A DNA stretch of 58,307 nt from an uncultured Olsenella sp. (GTDB taxonomy: Bacteria; Actinomycetota; Coriobacteriia; Coriobacteriales; Atopobiaceae), in the NCBI GenBank assembly GCA_900314535.1, contig OMVT01000024.1, forward strand, positions 1-58,307. The letters run 5' to 3'. A program made the position numbers and the translations under genes. Shown piece after piece: positions 6,994-15,922 of the stretch. Each line of letters starts with the position of its first letter. Within the stretch, counting starts at the first letter, position 1. The notes below the pieces were generated by a model, which ran no database searches, was not told the DNA's origin, and saw nothing but the letters and a program-made list of their open reading frames with translations.

Positions 6994-7581
6994 ATGGGCA
7001 AAGAGCGCAGAAGCGAAGACAGAAGGGTCATCAAGACACGCCGCGCGATACGCACGGCGCTCCTGGAGCTCCTGTCGTCCGATGATGCGGGAGACATCAC
7101 GGCCCGCGATGTGGCTGAGCGTGCCCTCATCAGCAAGAAGACGTTCCTGGCACATTATGGAAGCGTCTCTTCTGCCATAGACGAGATGGAAGAAGAGGCT
7201 GTCGAGGCTATCGCCGATGTGCTCGACGAAGCGGAAGCAGCGGCAGACGAAGAGGGCTATGCACATGCCGCAGATAGCATCGCAGAGCTCGCCGAAGACC
7301 GTGCGTCGACCGTAGGCGCCCTCCTGCATACGAGGGTCAAGGACGATCTTGTGGCCAGGATCGAGCGCCTGGTGCATGATCGGGTCGTCTCTGCTGCAGG
7401 GCCTGACGCAGGGTCGCTCATCCCCGATTTCGTGGCAGGAGGCATCGTCTCTGCCTTCAGGCGCTGGGTCCAGGATGGAAGGCAACTTTGCGCAAGCGAG
7501 CTGGTCCATAAGGTATCGGCACTCCTGGGGATGCTCGGGCACGGTAGCGGCCAGAGCGAAGAGCCGACAGATATCGCATAG
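6994..7581 (+). CDS. TetR/AcrR family transcriptional regulator
   Basis: The 195-residue protein begins with a TetR-type helix-turn-helix: RRVIKTRRAIRTALLELLSS, then DITARDVAERALISKKTFLAHYGSVSSAIDEM. The region after residue ~60 is helical and Glu/Ala-rich, as in ligand-binding TetR domains. The start at 6994 is chosen because a GAAGGGAAG ribosome site lies directly upstream; an upstream in-frame ATG at 6964 lacks one. It is divergent from the HD-gene run, which it probably regulates, and is followed by a strong terminator. The ligand is unknown. Confidence 0.88.
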   Translation: MGKERRSEDRRVIKTRRAIRTALLELLSSDDAGDITARDVAERALISKKTFLAHYGSVSSAIDEMEEEAVEAIADVLDEAEAAADEEGYAHAADSIAELAEDRASTVGALLHTRVKDDLVARIERLVHDRVVSAAGPDAGSLIPDFVAGGIVSAFRRWVQDGRQLCASELVHKVSALLGMLGHGSGQSEEPTDIA

Positions 7582-7584
7582 GAC

Positions 7585-7617
7585 ATCAGGGCCCGGAGCG
7601 CGGCTCCGGGCCCTGAT
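7585..7617. terminator. Bidirectional intrinsic terminator
   Basis: A 15-bp perfect stem (7585-7599 with 7603-7617) and a 3-nt loop lie between the convergent TetR and lipid-kinase genes. Both can use it. Confidence 0.85.
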
Positions 7618-7639
7618 TCATAGCGGGATGTCTTTGCCG

Positions 7640-8614
7640 CTATGCTTCTGGATAGGCGATCTCGTCGGTACCTGAGAAGCGGGGAGCCTCCGAGTCCTCT
7701 GCATGATAGCGGCTCATGGAGTCGACGATCATGCGGTTCGCAGCAGGATAGATGCTCGTCTCATAGGACGTGACCGTGCCCTCGATCACTTCGCCGTCCA
7801 CCTGGAGCGGAATCGGCTCCGAGGAGACGACGCGGATATCCTTGCCGGTGAAGGTCTGGATCTGGGGGCGTCCGATGCTCTTGCCGCTCCTGTCGAGGAT
7901 GCCGGCGAAGATCGGCTTCAGCACATGCACGGCGTCGCTTGTCTCGAGCACGATCACATCGAGCAGGCCATCGTCCATGCGGCAGTCCGGCACGATCTCG
8001 ATATCGCCCTGCATCATTGCGTTGTTTGCGACCATGCAGGTGATGCCATCGCATTCATGCACGACGCCGTCAGCGAAGATCGTGAAGTGCGAGACGACAG
8101 GCCGGGGATTCTCGAGGGCGGCTGCAAAGTAGGCAATCTCGCCCATGGACTTCTTGTTCGGGATGGCGGATGACATGAGCTGGGCATCGAAGCCCATGCC
8201 GCACATGAGGCCAAAGCCGCGGGAGTGCTCGGTTCCCTCAGCGTCGCGCCAGTGCACCTCGGCGATATCGGTGAGAGCCGTGTGCCCGACCCTGCAGGCA
8301 CGCGCAAGCGCGGCAGGCTCCATGGCATTGCCGACATTTGCACAGAAGAGGTTTGCCGTGCCGGAGGGGAAGACGCAGGTCGCGACATCGCGGTAGCGCA
8401 GGGCGTGGAGGAGGCCTGTGACGGTGCCGTCGCCGCCTGAAAGCACGCACACGTCGTAGTCCTCCGCATTGCGGACGAGCTCTTCGGGCGTCTCGCCGTC
8501 TGCAATCTCATGGAACGTGCAGGTGTCTCCCTGATGCACGAGAGAGCGCTCGAACTCGAAGATTGCGTCGGAGCCGAAGCCCGACTTGGGATTGTGGATT
8601 ATGAGAGTTCGCAT
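7640..8614 (-). CDS. Diacylglycerol kinase-family lipid kinase
   Basis: The 324-residue protein starts MRTLIIHNPKSGFGS and has the catalytic glycine loop VCVLSGGDGTVTGLL (GGDGT at 60-64), followed by VFPSGTANLFCANVG. The C-terminal half contains the beta-sandwich segment ending PLQVDGEVIEG, standard for the DagK/YegS/LCB5 family. It phosphorylates a lipid such as diacylglycerol at the cytoplasmic membrane face using ATP; the exact lipid is unknown. The start at 8614 has a GGAGG site at ideal spacing; the frame is open further upstream but lacks coding character. It is divergent from RNase D. Confidence 0.92.
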   Translation of the reverse strand: MRTLIIHNPKSGFGSDAIFEFERSLVHQGDTCTFHEIADGETPEELVRNAEDYDVCVLSGGDGTVTGLLHALRYRDVATCVFPSGTANLFCANVGNAMEPAALARACRVGHTALTDIAEVHWRDAEGTEHSRGFGLMCGMGFDAQLMSSAIPNKKSMGEIAYFAAALENPRPVVSHFTIFADGVVHECDGITCMVANNAMMQGDIEIVPDCRMDDGLLDVIVLETSDAVHVLKPIFAGILDRSGKSIGRPQIQTFTGKDIRVVSSEPIPLQVDGEVIEGTVTSYETSIYPAANRMIVDSMSRYHAEDSEAPRFSGTDEIAYPEA

Positions 8615-8726
8615 ATATCCTCCCGGGGCGGGCCAGATGGGCAGCCCGGCCGCTATGATGGTTGAGGAGTGCTGGCGCTGCCAGCTTTCTTGCAAGTATA
8701 CCCAGGGAACATCCCGAAGGAGTCGC

Positions 8727-9857
8727 GTGTATCTCACAGATGAAGCCGATGTCCGTGCCTTTGCAGAGCGTGCAGCCGCCTCGAGCGTGCTCGCGGTAGA
8801 TACGGAATTCCTGCGCGAGAAGACCTACTATCCGCGCCTGTGCCTTCTACAGCTTGCCACGGCAGAAGAGTCCGCTATCGTCGATCCGATCCTCGTGCAG
8901 GATCTCTCCTGCATAGCCGATCTCTTCCGGGATACGCGCATCACGAAGGTGTTCCATGCCTGCGGACAGGACCTCGAGGTCATCTATGCTGCCATGGGCT
9001 GCGTGCCCGATCCGATCTTCGATACGCAGGTGGCGGCGGCTTTTCTGGGGCACAGGCAGCAGATCGGCTATGGCCCGCTTGTCGAGGACTACTGCGGGGT
9101 GCACCTTGCGAAGGCAGAGTCGCTCACGGACTGGTCGAAGCGTCCGCTCGATGCAGCGCAGCTCCGCTATGCGGAAGAGGATGTGAGCTACCTCCCGGGC
9201 ATCTATGAGCGCATGCTCTCAGAGCTCGTCGAGAAGGGAAGGCTTGGCTGGGTGCTTCCGGAGTTCCAGAGCATGCTCGATCCTTCGAAGATCGTGACAA
9301 GGCCTGAGGAGGCCTACCTCCATCTCAAGCGATCCACCTCGCTCACGAAATCGCAGCTTGCGATTGCCCGCGAGATCTGCGCCTGGCGCGAGCGCGAGGC
9401 AGCACGCCTCGATGTGCCGAAGCGCTGGGTGCTCTCAGACGAGATTGTCGTCGAGTGCTGCAGAAGGCAGCCGACGGTGCCGGCGCGGCTTCTGCGCATC
9501 CGTGGCACGGAGCAGCTCACGCAGGCCTCGATCGCAGCGGTCTGCAATGCAGTGAAGCGCGGTCTTTCTGCTGACATCTCCGATATCAAGGTTACCCACA
9601 GGCATGCCCGCCCCTCTGCCGAGACCGAGTCGGTCGTCGACCTCATGTATGCCCTGCTGCGCATCAAGGCAGACCGGTACGGGATTGCCTCGCAGGTCAT
9701 AGCAACGCGTGACGACCTGCTCGAGTTCCTGAGGCACCCTGAGACGTCGCCGCTCTCCACCTCCTGGAAGAAGGAGGTCATCGGAGACGACCTCACAAGG
9801 CTTCTCCAGGGCGAGATCGGCCTCACGGTGAAAGATGGGGGAATAGAGCTTCTGTAG
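8727..9857 (+). CDS. rnd: Ribonuclease D (3'-5' exonuclease with HRDC domain)
   Basis: RNase D trims 3' ends of stable RNAs such as tRNA. The 376-residue product shows the DEDDy exonuclease motifs: VDTEF (D25, E27), FHACGQDLEV, FDTQVAAAFLG, and YAEEDVSYL with the Tyr and final Asp. A HRDC nucleic-acid-binding domain follows at about residues 205-285 (TKSQLAIAREICAWREREAARLDVPKRWVLSDEIVVE). The GTG start at 8727 is supported by AAGGAG just upstream and by the N-terminal match VYLTDEADVRAF; the frame is open back to 8586 without family similarity. It heads a rightward block. Confidence 0.92.
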   Translation: MYLTDEADVRAFAERAAASSVLAVDTEFLREKTYYPRLCLLQLATAEESAIVDPILVQDLSCIADLFRDTRITKVFHACGQDLEVIYAAMGCVPDPIFDTQVAAAFLGHRQQIGYGPLVEDYCGVHLAKAESLTDWSKRPLDAAQLRYAEEDVSYLPGIYERMLSELVEKGRLGWVLPEFQSMLDPSKIVTRPEEAYLHLKRSTSLTKSQLAIAREICAWREREAARLDVPKRWVLSDEIVVECCRRQPTVPARLLRIRGTEQLTQASIAAVCNAVKRGLSADISDIKVTHRHARPSAETESVVDLMYALLRIKADRYGIASQVIATRDDLLEFLRHPETSPLSTSWKKEVIGDDLTRLLQGEIGLTVKDGGIELL

Positions 9858-9938
9858 CATGCCTGTGCGCCTGTGTCAGATTCCTGTCGGATACTGGGTA
9901 GAAGATGGACACGTACACAGGACACAAGGAGTCGATTC

Positions 9939-10631
9939 ATGCCGTACTACTATTTCTATGGGTTCGACCCGGCGTATCTTCTGCTGATCGTCGTCTCGAC
10001 CATCCTGGGCATGGCAGCCCAGGGATATATCAGGAGCACATACCGCAAGTGGTCCAATGTGCCGGCATCGAGCGGCATGACGGGTGCGCAGGTTGCACGC
10101 CGCATGCTCGATGAGGGCGGTGCCTCCTCTGTCGGTATCACCGAGATCGGTGGCACCTTGACGGACAACTTCGACCCGAGGGACAACAAGCTCCATCTCT
10201 CGCAGGAGAACTTCTCCCAGGGCTCTGTCGCCTCGGTCGCTGTTGCCTGCCACGAGGCAGGACACGCCTGCCAGAAGGCCAAGGGCTATGTGCCCATGAA
10301 AGTGAGGACGGCGCTCGTGCCGGTCGTGAACTTCGCGACGAACGCCTGGACCGTCGTGCTGCTTCTGGGCATCTTCATGGGCCTCACCGGCTTTGTCCGT
10401 CTGGCACTCATCCTCTTTGCCTTTTCCGTCATCTTCGAGCTCGTGACCCTGCCGGTCGAGATCGATGCCTCGAGGCGTGCCGTGAAATACCTTGCAGCCA
10501 ATGGCGGAGGCATCGACGAGAAGGGTGCGAAGCAGGTCCTGACTGCGGCTGCCCTGACGTACGTCGCAGCAGCACTTGTCTCGATCCTGCAGCTTGTCTA
10601 TCTGATGGGACGCTACAATGACCGGAACTAG
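9939..10631 (+). CDS. Neutral zinc metallopeptidase, YugP-like (PF04298)
   Basis: The 230-residue membrane protein has an N-terminal hydrophobic segment (AYLLLIVVSTILGMAAQGYI). Its metal-binding motif HEAGH (H105, H109) sits in SVASVAVACHEAGHACQ, and two or three C-terminal membrane helices follow. The LHLSQENF stretch before the motif is characteristic of this family. It is a membrane-embedded zinc peptidase of unknown substrate. The start at 9939 has AGGAG upstream; an open stretch from 9873 is not used. Its last 14 bp overlap the start of xseA. Confidence 0.9.
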   Translation: MPYYYFYGFDPAYLLLIVVSTILGMAAQGYIRSTYRKWSNVPASSGMTGAQVARRMLDEGGASSVGITEIGGTLTDNFDPRDNKLHLSQENFSQGSVASVAVACHEAGHACQKAKGYVPMKVRTALVPVVNFATNAWTVVLLLGIFMGLTGFVRLALILFAFSVIFELVTLPVEIDASRRAVKYLAANGGGIDEKGAKQVLTAAALTYVAAALVSILQLVYLMGRYNDRN

Positions 10632-11979
10632 CGAGCTTTCAGACGAGGCGCTGAGCGTCTCCGAAGCGGTCGCTGCCGCAAAGGGCGCGGTGGCATCGGT
10701 GGGCACCTTCCTCGTCACGGGCGAGGTCTCGGGCTTCCGTGGCCCCAATGCCAGGAGCGGACACTGCTACTTCGAGGTCAAGGACGATGTGTCCTCGATG
10801 TCGGTGATTGTCTGGCGCGGGGTCTATGCCGCCTCCGGCATCCAGCTCAAGGACGGCATGGAGCTCCTCATGAAGGGCAAGTTCGATGTCTACCAGGGCT
10901 CGGGCAGGCTCTCCTTCATCGCGAGCAAGATCATGGTGTCAGGAGAGGGGCTTCTGCGCCAGCAGGTCGCAGCGCTTGCGAGAAAGCTCGAGCGCGAAGG
11001 CCTCATGGACCCCTCCCGCAAGCGTCCCATCCCGCGCTTCTGTACGCGTGTCGCTGTCGTGACCTCCCTTTCCGGTTCTGTCATCGAAGATGTGCGCAGG
11101 ACGCTCAAGCGCAGGAACCCGCTTGTCGAGCTCCAGATGGTCGGTGCTTCGGTCCAGGGACCGGAAGCGCCGAGAACCATGGTGAGAGCCTTGAAGATCG
11201 CTGCAGCAGCAAAGCCTGATGCAATCCTTCTTGTCCGTGGCGGCGGCTCCTTCGAGGACCTCATGGCGTTCAACGACGAAGGGCTTGCGCGTGCCGTGGC
11301 TGCCTGCCCCGTGCCGGTGATCACGGGTATCGGACATGAGCCTGACACTTCGATCTGCGACATGGTGGCAGACAGGAGATGCTCGACGCCGACCGCTGCG
11401 GCCGAGTCGGTGGCACCGGCTCTGGATGAGATCGTGACGACCCTGAACGAGCGCCAGGTACGTCTTGGACGTGCCTTCGGGACAACGCTCGAGCGCGAAG
11501 GGGAGAAGCTTTCCCACGCAGAGCAGCTCATGAGCTCTGCTGTGACAGGAAGGCTCGGTCGCGAGCAGGTGCACCTCGAGTCTCTGGCAAAGCACCGCTG
11601 CTTCACGGACCCGATGTCCTTCATCGAGGACAGAAGATCTCAGCTTGAGCTTTCCGAGCAGCGCCTCCACGACGCGATTCCGCATGCGCTCGAGCGGCAG
11701 GAGAAGGACCTCAGCCACATGGCTGTGCGCCTCACGGGTGCTGCTGCCAGGATGCTCGTTCCCTACGAGGCAGAGGTGAAGCGTGCTGCAGCGACGCTCG
11801 ATGCGCTCTCGCCCCTGAAGGTCCTGGGCCGTGGCTACGCAATCGCAAAGGACAAGGATGGCCATGTCGTGAGCGATGCAGAGAAGCTTTCGCCTGGAGA
11901 CGAGCTCAATGTGATGCTCGGACATGGTACGGTGACGACAGAAGTGAAGGGCGTCGATGTTTCGGCGCAGACAAGATAG
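10618..11979 (+). CDS. xseA: Exodeoxyribonuclease VII large subunit
   Basis: The 453-residue protein is the catalytic subunit of the single-strand-specific exonuclease VII. The N-terminal OB fold (FLVTGEVSGFRGPNARSGHCYFEVKDD) binds ssDNA. The middle catalytic domain contains RVAVVTSLSGSVIEDVRRTLKRRNPLVELQ, DAILLVRGGGSFEDLMAFNDEGLARA, and VITGIGHEPDTSICDMVADRRCSTPTAAAE. A coiled-coil region and a C-terminal segment ending VLGRGYAIAKD complete the family layout. It overlaps the metallopeptidase gene by 14 bp and is followed 9 bp later by xseB, its obligate partner. Confidence 0.96.
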   Translation: MTGTSELSDEALSVSEAVAAAKGAVASVGTFLVTGEVSGFRGPNARSGHCYFEVKDDVSSMSVIVWRGVYAASGIQLKDGMELLMKGKFDVYQGSGRLSFIASKIMVSGEGLLRQQVAALARKLEREGLMDPSRKRPIPRFCTRVAVVTSLSGSVIEDVRRTLKRRNPLVELQMVGASVQGPEAPRTMVRALKIAAAAKPDAILLVRGGGSFEDLMAFNDEGLARAVAACPVPVITGIGHEPDTSICDMVADRRCSTPTAAAESVAPALDEIVTTLNERQVRLGRAFGTTLEREGEKLSHAEQLMSSAVTGRLGREQVHLESLAKHRCFTDPMSFIEDRRSQLELSEQRLHDAIPHALERQEKDLSHMAVRLTGAAARMLVPYEAEVKRAAATLDALSPLKVLGRGYAIAKDKDGHVVSDAEKLSPGDELNVMLGHGTVTTEVKGVDVSAQTR

Positions 11980-11988
11980 GAGATTTCC

Positions 11989-12255
11989 ATGGCTGAAGAG
12001 CTGCCGAAGGTAGAGGACATGAGCTTCAAGGAGGCTTCCGTCGAGCTTGAGCGCATCGTGCGCTCTCTCGAAGCAGGAGACCTCGAGCTCGAGGATTCGC
12101 TTGCCCAGTATGCACGCGGCGTCGAGCTCCTGAAGAGCCTGCGCGACAGGCTTGCACATGCCGAGCAGAAGGTGCAGGTGCTCCTCGATGCCTCGAAGGA
12201 AGAGGTGGCGCCGGATACGACCGCTGCTCCCTCTACGGCATACCTGGACGAGTAG
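11989..12255 (+). CDS. xseB: Exodeoxyribonuclease VII small subunit
   Basis: The 88-residue protein has the XseB pattern MSFKEASVELERIVRSLEAGDLELEDSLAQYARGVELLKSLRDRLAHAEQKVQ, a helical hairpin that packs on the XseA coiled coil. Length is usual. It follows xseA by 9 bp, with a GGAG ribosome site in the gap. The last ~20 residues are a loosely conserved Glu/Ala/Thr tail. Confidence 0.95.
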   Translation: MAEELPKVEDMSFKEASVELERIVRSLEAGDLELEDSLAQYARGVELLKSLRDRLAHAEQKVQVLLDASKEEVAPDTTAAPSTAYLDE

Positions 12256-12362
12256 GTGAGGATTGCTGTCTGTGCCGAAGCTGTGGCATCCAAGCTCGGC
12301 TTTGCGGCGCAGCTGAGAGAGTAGACTGGACCCAACATCCGCGAATGGAAGGAGCAGGTGCT

Positions 12363-12713
12363 ATGAGCGACTGCATTTTCTGCAAGATTGCAAACTGCGA
12401 GATTCCGACCGATATGGTCTTTGAGGACGACCTCGTGGCGGCATTCAAGGACGTGAATCCGCTCACGCCGGTCCATGTGCTCGTCGTGCCGAAGAAGCAC
12501 TACGCAAACATCGTGGACAATGTGCCGGCTGAGGTCCTTGCTGCGATGGCCCACGCAATCGACGTCGTGACGAAGCAGTATGGCCTCGACAAGACCGGCT
12601 TCCGCTGCATCACGAATACCGGCGACGATGCAGGGCAGTCCGTGCATCACTTCCACATCCACATCCTGGGTGGCAGGAAGCTTGACCCGGAGGCAGGCGA
12701 GGGCAAGAAGTAG
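12363..12713 (+). CDS. HIT family nucleotide hydrolase/transferase
   Basis: The 116-residue protein starts MSDCIFCKIANCEIPTDMVFEDD, keeping the zinc-binding CxxC typical of Hint-type proteins. It ends with the HIT triad VHHFHIHILGGRKL (H-x-H-x-H). Hint-type HIT proteins hydrolyse purine nucleoside phosphoramidates and related adenylates. The start at 12363 is preferred over 12345 because GGAAGGAG lies just upstream. A GCGA-loop terminator follows immediately. Confidence 0.93.
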   Translation: MSDCIFCKIANCEIPTDMVFEDDLVAAFKDVNPLTPVHVLVVPKKHYANIVDNVPAEVLAAMAHAIDVVTKQYGLDKTGFRCITNTGDDAGQSVHHFHIHILGGRKLDPEAGEGKK

Positions 12714-12727
12714 AGAGCCTGAGGCGA

Positions 12728-12755
12728 GAGGCGCTGCGCGAGCAGCGCCTCTTTT
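12728..12755 (+). terminator. Intrinsic terminator after the HIT gene
   Basis: A 10-bp G/C stem (12728-12737 with 12742-12751) closes a GCGA tetraloop and is followed by TTTT on the + strand. Confidence 0.85.
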
Positions 12756-12935
12756 GCTCTGCAGGATAGGCATCGAATCCCTTGCTGAGAATGCATTGTG
12801 TCTATGAAGCGATGCCGCTCATGCGAATAATGCGCCACCTCGCCGAGATGGGCACTGGAGCGGGATATCTGCGGCAAGTAGAGTATCATTGACATGTCTG
12901 TGTTGGGAGGGCACCCTCCCTGAGAGAGGAGACTC

Positions 12936-14114
12936 ATGATTGTACTTGTCATCAACGCTGGCAGCTCTTCGCTGAAGTATCAGCTGCTCGACACGAAAAC
13001 CCGCGAAGTCTATGCCAAGGGCAACTGCGAGCGCATCGGTATCGATGGCTCCTTCATCGGCCACGAGGAGCGTGGCGGCGAGAAGCAGAAGCTCGAGGTC
13101 GCGCTTCCCGACCACAAGACGGCTGTGAAGCATGTCTTCGATATCCTCGCCGAGGCAGGCTTCGATACGGACAAGATCCAGGGCATCGGCCACCGCGTCG
13201 TTCAGGGCGGCTGGTACTTCCCCGAGTCCAAGGTCGTCACTGACGAGACCCTCTCCTGGGTCCGCGAGGTCGCACCGCTCGCGCCGCTCCACAACTACGC
13301 AGAAGCTGACGTAATCGAGATCTGCCGCGAGATGTTCCCCTCCATCGGCAATGTGATCGTCGCCGATACGTCCTTCCACTACAACATGCCTGAGAAGGCA
13401 TGGCGCTACGCCCTGCCGCGCGACGTCGTGGACAAGCTGCACATCCGCAAGTACGGCGCACATGGCACTTCGCATCGCTACATCTGGAAGGAGACCTCCG
13501 AGTTCCTGAAGGGCGACGTGCACAAGCTCGTCTCCTGCCACCTCGGCTCTGGCGCCTCCCTTTCCGCTATCGAGGATGGCCACGACATGGACACCACGAT
13601 GGGCCTTACGCCGCTTGATGGCCTCATCATGGGCACCCGCTGCGGCACGATCGACCCGGCTACGGTCTGCTACCTTCAGCGCGTCGGTGGCTACTCGGTC
13701 GACGAGGTCGACACGATGATGAACAAGCAGTCCGGCCTGCTTGCACTCTCCGGCGTCTCCTCCGACTCCCGCGACATCGAGGCTGGTGCCGAGAAGGGCG
13801 ACAAGAATTGCCAGATGGCGCTCGAGATGTTCTACTACCGCACGAGCCAGCTCATCGCCGAGATGGCACAGTCCATGCACGGCTTCGACACGATGGTGTT
13901 CACGGCTGGTATCGGCGAGAACTCTGCAGAGATGCGCTACGGCGTTGCCCACGAGCTCGAGTGGCTCGGCGTCAAGATCGACCCCGAGAAGAACGCGGTG
14001 CGCTCCGGCGACCCGCGCGTCATCTCGACGGATGACTCTTCCGTCAAGGTCCTCGTCGTTCCGACGAATGAGGAGCTCATGATTGCCCTCGATGTCGAGG
14101 CACTCCTCGGCTAA
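12936..14114 (+). CDS. ackA: Acetate kinase
   Basis: The 392-residue enzyme interconverts acetyl phosphate + ADP and acetate + ATP, the energy-yielding last step of the Pta-AckA pathway. Signatures are VINAGSSSLKYQLLD at the N terminus, IGHRVVQGG, FHYNMPEKAWRYALP, RKYGAHGTSHRYIW, CHLGSGASLSAIEDG, and VFTAGIGENSAEMR. GAGAGGAG precedes the ATG. An IR (GGGAGGG, 2 nt, CCCTCCC at 12905-12920) lies directly upstream of the ribosome site and may affect translation. The gene stands alone; pta lies 3.6 kb away on the other strand. Confidence 0.97.
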   Translation: MIVLVINAGSSSLKYQLLDTKTREVYAKGNCERIGIDGSFIGHEERGGEKQKLEVALPDHKTAVKHVFDILAEAGFDTDKIQGIGHRVVQGGWYFPESKVVTDETLSWVREVAPLAPLHNYAEADVIEICREMFPSIGNVIVADTSFHYNMPEKAWRYALPRDVVDKLHIRKYGAHGTSHRYIWKETSEFLKGDVHKLVSCHLGSGASLSAIEDGHDMDTTMGLTPLDGLIMGTRCGTIDPATVCYLQRVGGYSVDEVDTMMNKQSGLLALSGVSSDSRDIEAGAEKGDKNCQMALEMFYYRTSQLIAEMAQSMHGFDTMVFTAGIGENSAEMRYGVAHELEWLGVKIDPEKNAVRSGDPRVISTDDSSVKVLVVPTNEELMIALDVEALLG

Positions 14115-14140
14115 TCGCCCAGGCCCATATGGTCCTGAAC

Positions 14141-14173
14141 AAGGCGGAGCTTCCTCCGGGAGGCTCCGCCTTT
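14141..14173 (+). terminator. Intrinsic terminator after ackA
   Basis: AAGGCGGAGC pairs with GCTCCGCCTT at 14163-14172, with a short imperfect inner stem, followed by T-rich sequence. Confidence 0.8.
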
Positions 14174-14174
14174 C

Positions 14175-14651
14175 TTATGGCTTCTTGGCTCGGATGCTGG
14201 AAGCCAATGTTTACAGAAGAGCCGATAGCCCGTCTCCATTGGCCGGCTGCCGAAGCATCGAGGCTCCAGATAGACAGACTGAACCTGCATATGGGCTGAA
14301 TGCACGTTTTCCATAGCGCAGCCGCGCACTTCTCTTTTCCGGCAGCCGTATCCACCCCTGCAAGGAGGCAGCAGCATGAAGAGGGAAACGTGTGACACCT
14401 TCATGCCGCTTGTGGCTATAAGCTTGAGCTTGTCTGTGGCTGCGGGCTTCTGATTCTGAGCTGGCACAGGACACCCCGCTGGATCTGCAGATGTCCGTCC
14501 TTGGAGGCATGCGGGCTATTTCGGAAGCATCCTTATCAGCCTCTTCATCTTCCGGTCGCTGTGGAAGAGGCTTCCAAAGAAGGACTGATGCTGCCTGGCT
14601 CCGCATGATGTGCGCTGGATTGTGTCCAGAGGCGGGGTTTCGGCAACAATG
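14175..14651. other. Intergenic stretch without a supported gene
   Basis: About 480 bp between two terminator hairpins. No frame shows family similarity. One very short frame (14376-14453, 25 codons, MKRETCDTFMPLVAISLSL...) has AAGGAG 8 nt upstream, but nothing else supports it. No tmRNA, RNase P or SRP RNA signature was seen. The stretch may be the residue of a lost gene. Confidence 0.5.
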
Positions 14652-14687
14652 TGGAGGCCTGGTCCGAGAAGACGGACCAGGCCTCCA
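14652..14687 (-). terminator. Strong hairpin downstream of the aldose-epimerase-like gene
   Basis: A perfect 15-bp stem (14652-14666 with 14673-14687) and a 6-nt loop lie about 70 bp beyond the gene's stop. The following leftward sequence is only weakly T-rich, so termination efficiency is uncertain. Confidence 0.65.
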
Positions 14688-14758
14688 TCTCATGCGTCTC
14701 TTGCAGATGAGCGCTTTGTCCCATTCCTGCGTTTAAGCAGCTCGTCCAGGCGCATCTC

Positions 14759-15640
14759 CTAGAACGGACGGATCGTGAAGGTGCGGGAAAGCTCTTCTCC
14801 CGGCTCGAGGAAGAGCATGCCGCGCTTCTTCTCGAACTCGTCGGTCTCGTCCTTGGCAGCAGCGACGCCGACCCATGGCTCGACGGCAACGAAGGGCGCG
14901 TCATTCTCGGCAGACCAGACGCCGAGATAGGGGAAGCCGTCGAAGGAGAGCTCGATACCGTGGCCGCTCTTCTTTCCGAAGAGCTGGACACGGTTTTCCG
15001 GTACATCGTGGAGCGTGAGCGTGAGATAGCGCTCGAAGAGGCCATGTGTGAGCGGAAGCGTATCGGAAGTGCCGAGCGAGGACATCTGGCTGAAGTCCTC
15101 AAGGCCCTCTGTGTCGATGGCTGCGGTCTCGATATCCCAAGGTGCAGCGAAGCGGAGCTCATAGTCCTCGAAGGACTCATCTGTGCCGGCTACCGGCACA
15201 TTGAAGGCAGGATGTCCGCCGAGCGTGAAGGGAAGCGTCACCTTGCCCGGATTCTTCACGGTATAGGTCTGGGAGAGCTTCTCGCCGTCTGCCGCATAGG
15301 TCATCTCGAGCACCCAGTCGTACGGGAAGCTCTTCTTCGTCTCATCGTTCGACTCCACATGGAACGTGACGGACGAGCTGTCCTTCTTTGCCACTGAATG
15401 CTCCATGTTTCTGGCAAGGCCATGGCGGGAGAGATGGATGTCGCCCTGCTCGCTCGTGGCAAACCCGTTCCTGAGCACGCCGACGATAGGGAAGAGGATG
15501 GGGGCGCATCTCGGCCACCACTTCGGATCCCTCTGCCAGAGGTACTCGGTGCCATCGAGTGCCAGGCTCATGAGCTGTGCGCCGTGGGAATCGATTGCAG
15601 CAGAAAGGGGACCGGACGAGATCTTTTCTATGGTGCTCAT
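14759..15640 (-). CDS. Aldose 1-epimerase family protein (LacX-like)
   Basis: The 293-residue protein has the galactose-mutarotase fold pattern of the LacX/YeaD-like branch. SHGAQLMSLALDGTEYLWQRDPKWWPRCAPILFPIVG is the N-terminal sugar-binding block, HGLARNMEHSV follows, and TLGGHPAFNVPV carries the conserved HP(A/G)F motif. The C-terminal EPWVGVAA...EFEKKRGMLFLEPGEEL is also typical. It likely interconverts anomers of a hexose or hexose phosphate; the substrate is unknown. Start 15640 has GGAG at good spacing. It is divergent from pckA across a 356-bp regulatory gap. Confidence 0.88.
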   Translation of the reverse strand: MSTIEKISSGPLSAAIDSHGAQLMSLALDGTEYLWQRDPKWWPRCAPILFPIVGVLRNGFATSEQGDIHLSRHGLARNMEHSVAKKDSSSVTFHVESNDETKKSFPYDWVLEMTYAADGEKLSQTYTVKNPGKVTLPFTLGGHPAFNVPVAGTDESFEDYELRFAAPWDIETAAIDTEGLEDFSQMSSLGTSDTLPLTHGLFERYLTLTLHDVPENRVQLFGKKSGHGIELSFDGFPYLGVWSAENDAPFVAVEPWVGVAAAKDETDEFEKKRGMLFLEPGEELSRTFTIRPF

Positions 15641-15871
15641 GGGCAGCTCCTTAAGGATATGCACGAAATGCAGAACGCAACCATCATAGCGCCGAAGCAT
15701 GCTCACGGGTCCTCGTCCCGGCTGGCGGCACAGCAGACGGATAGATGGGCTGCAGACAGGGAAGGCGTCCTGTGTCCAAATGGACGGAAATGAAACGAAT
15801 TGACGCATGTGCGGTACCCAGCAGGGAACAAGAAGTGAGGCGGGCAGAACGATTCCTGATTGGATGCATGG

Positions 15872-15885
15872 CGGAAACGCTTCCG
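15872..15885. promoter_or_regulatory. cre-like / LacI-family operator upstream of pckA
   Basis: CGGAAACGCTTCCG matches 8 of 12 fixed positions of the catabolite-responsive consensus TGAAANCGNTTTCA, including the central CG and flanking AA/TT. It lies about 40 bp upstream of the pckA -10 element. Confidence 0.4.
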
Positions 15886-15922
15886 GCATGTTAACGATTC
15901 AATGCAGTTTTTTGTAGTCCGC

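Noticed and set aside
8671..8690. GCTGGC-GCT-GCCAGC hairpin plus TTTCTT upstream of rnd
   Set aside because: The stem is only 6 bp and the T-run is broken; insufficient for a terminator call.
12256..12324. 22-codon GTG frame between xseB and the HIT gene
   Set aside because: It has no ribosome site and no similarity; chance frame.
12819..13952. 377-codon open frame antisense to ackA
   Set aside because: It lies opposite a clear acetate kinase gene, has no family similarity and no ribosome site, and reflects the high GC content.
14690..14755. 21-residue basic frame (MRLDELLKRRNGTKRSS...) after the epimerase gene
   Set aside because: The only purine-rich site abuts the ATG with no spacing, and the peptide matches nothing known.
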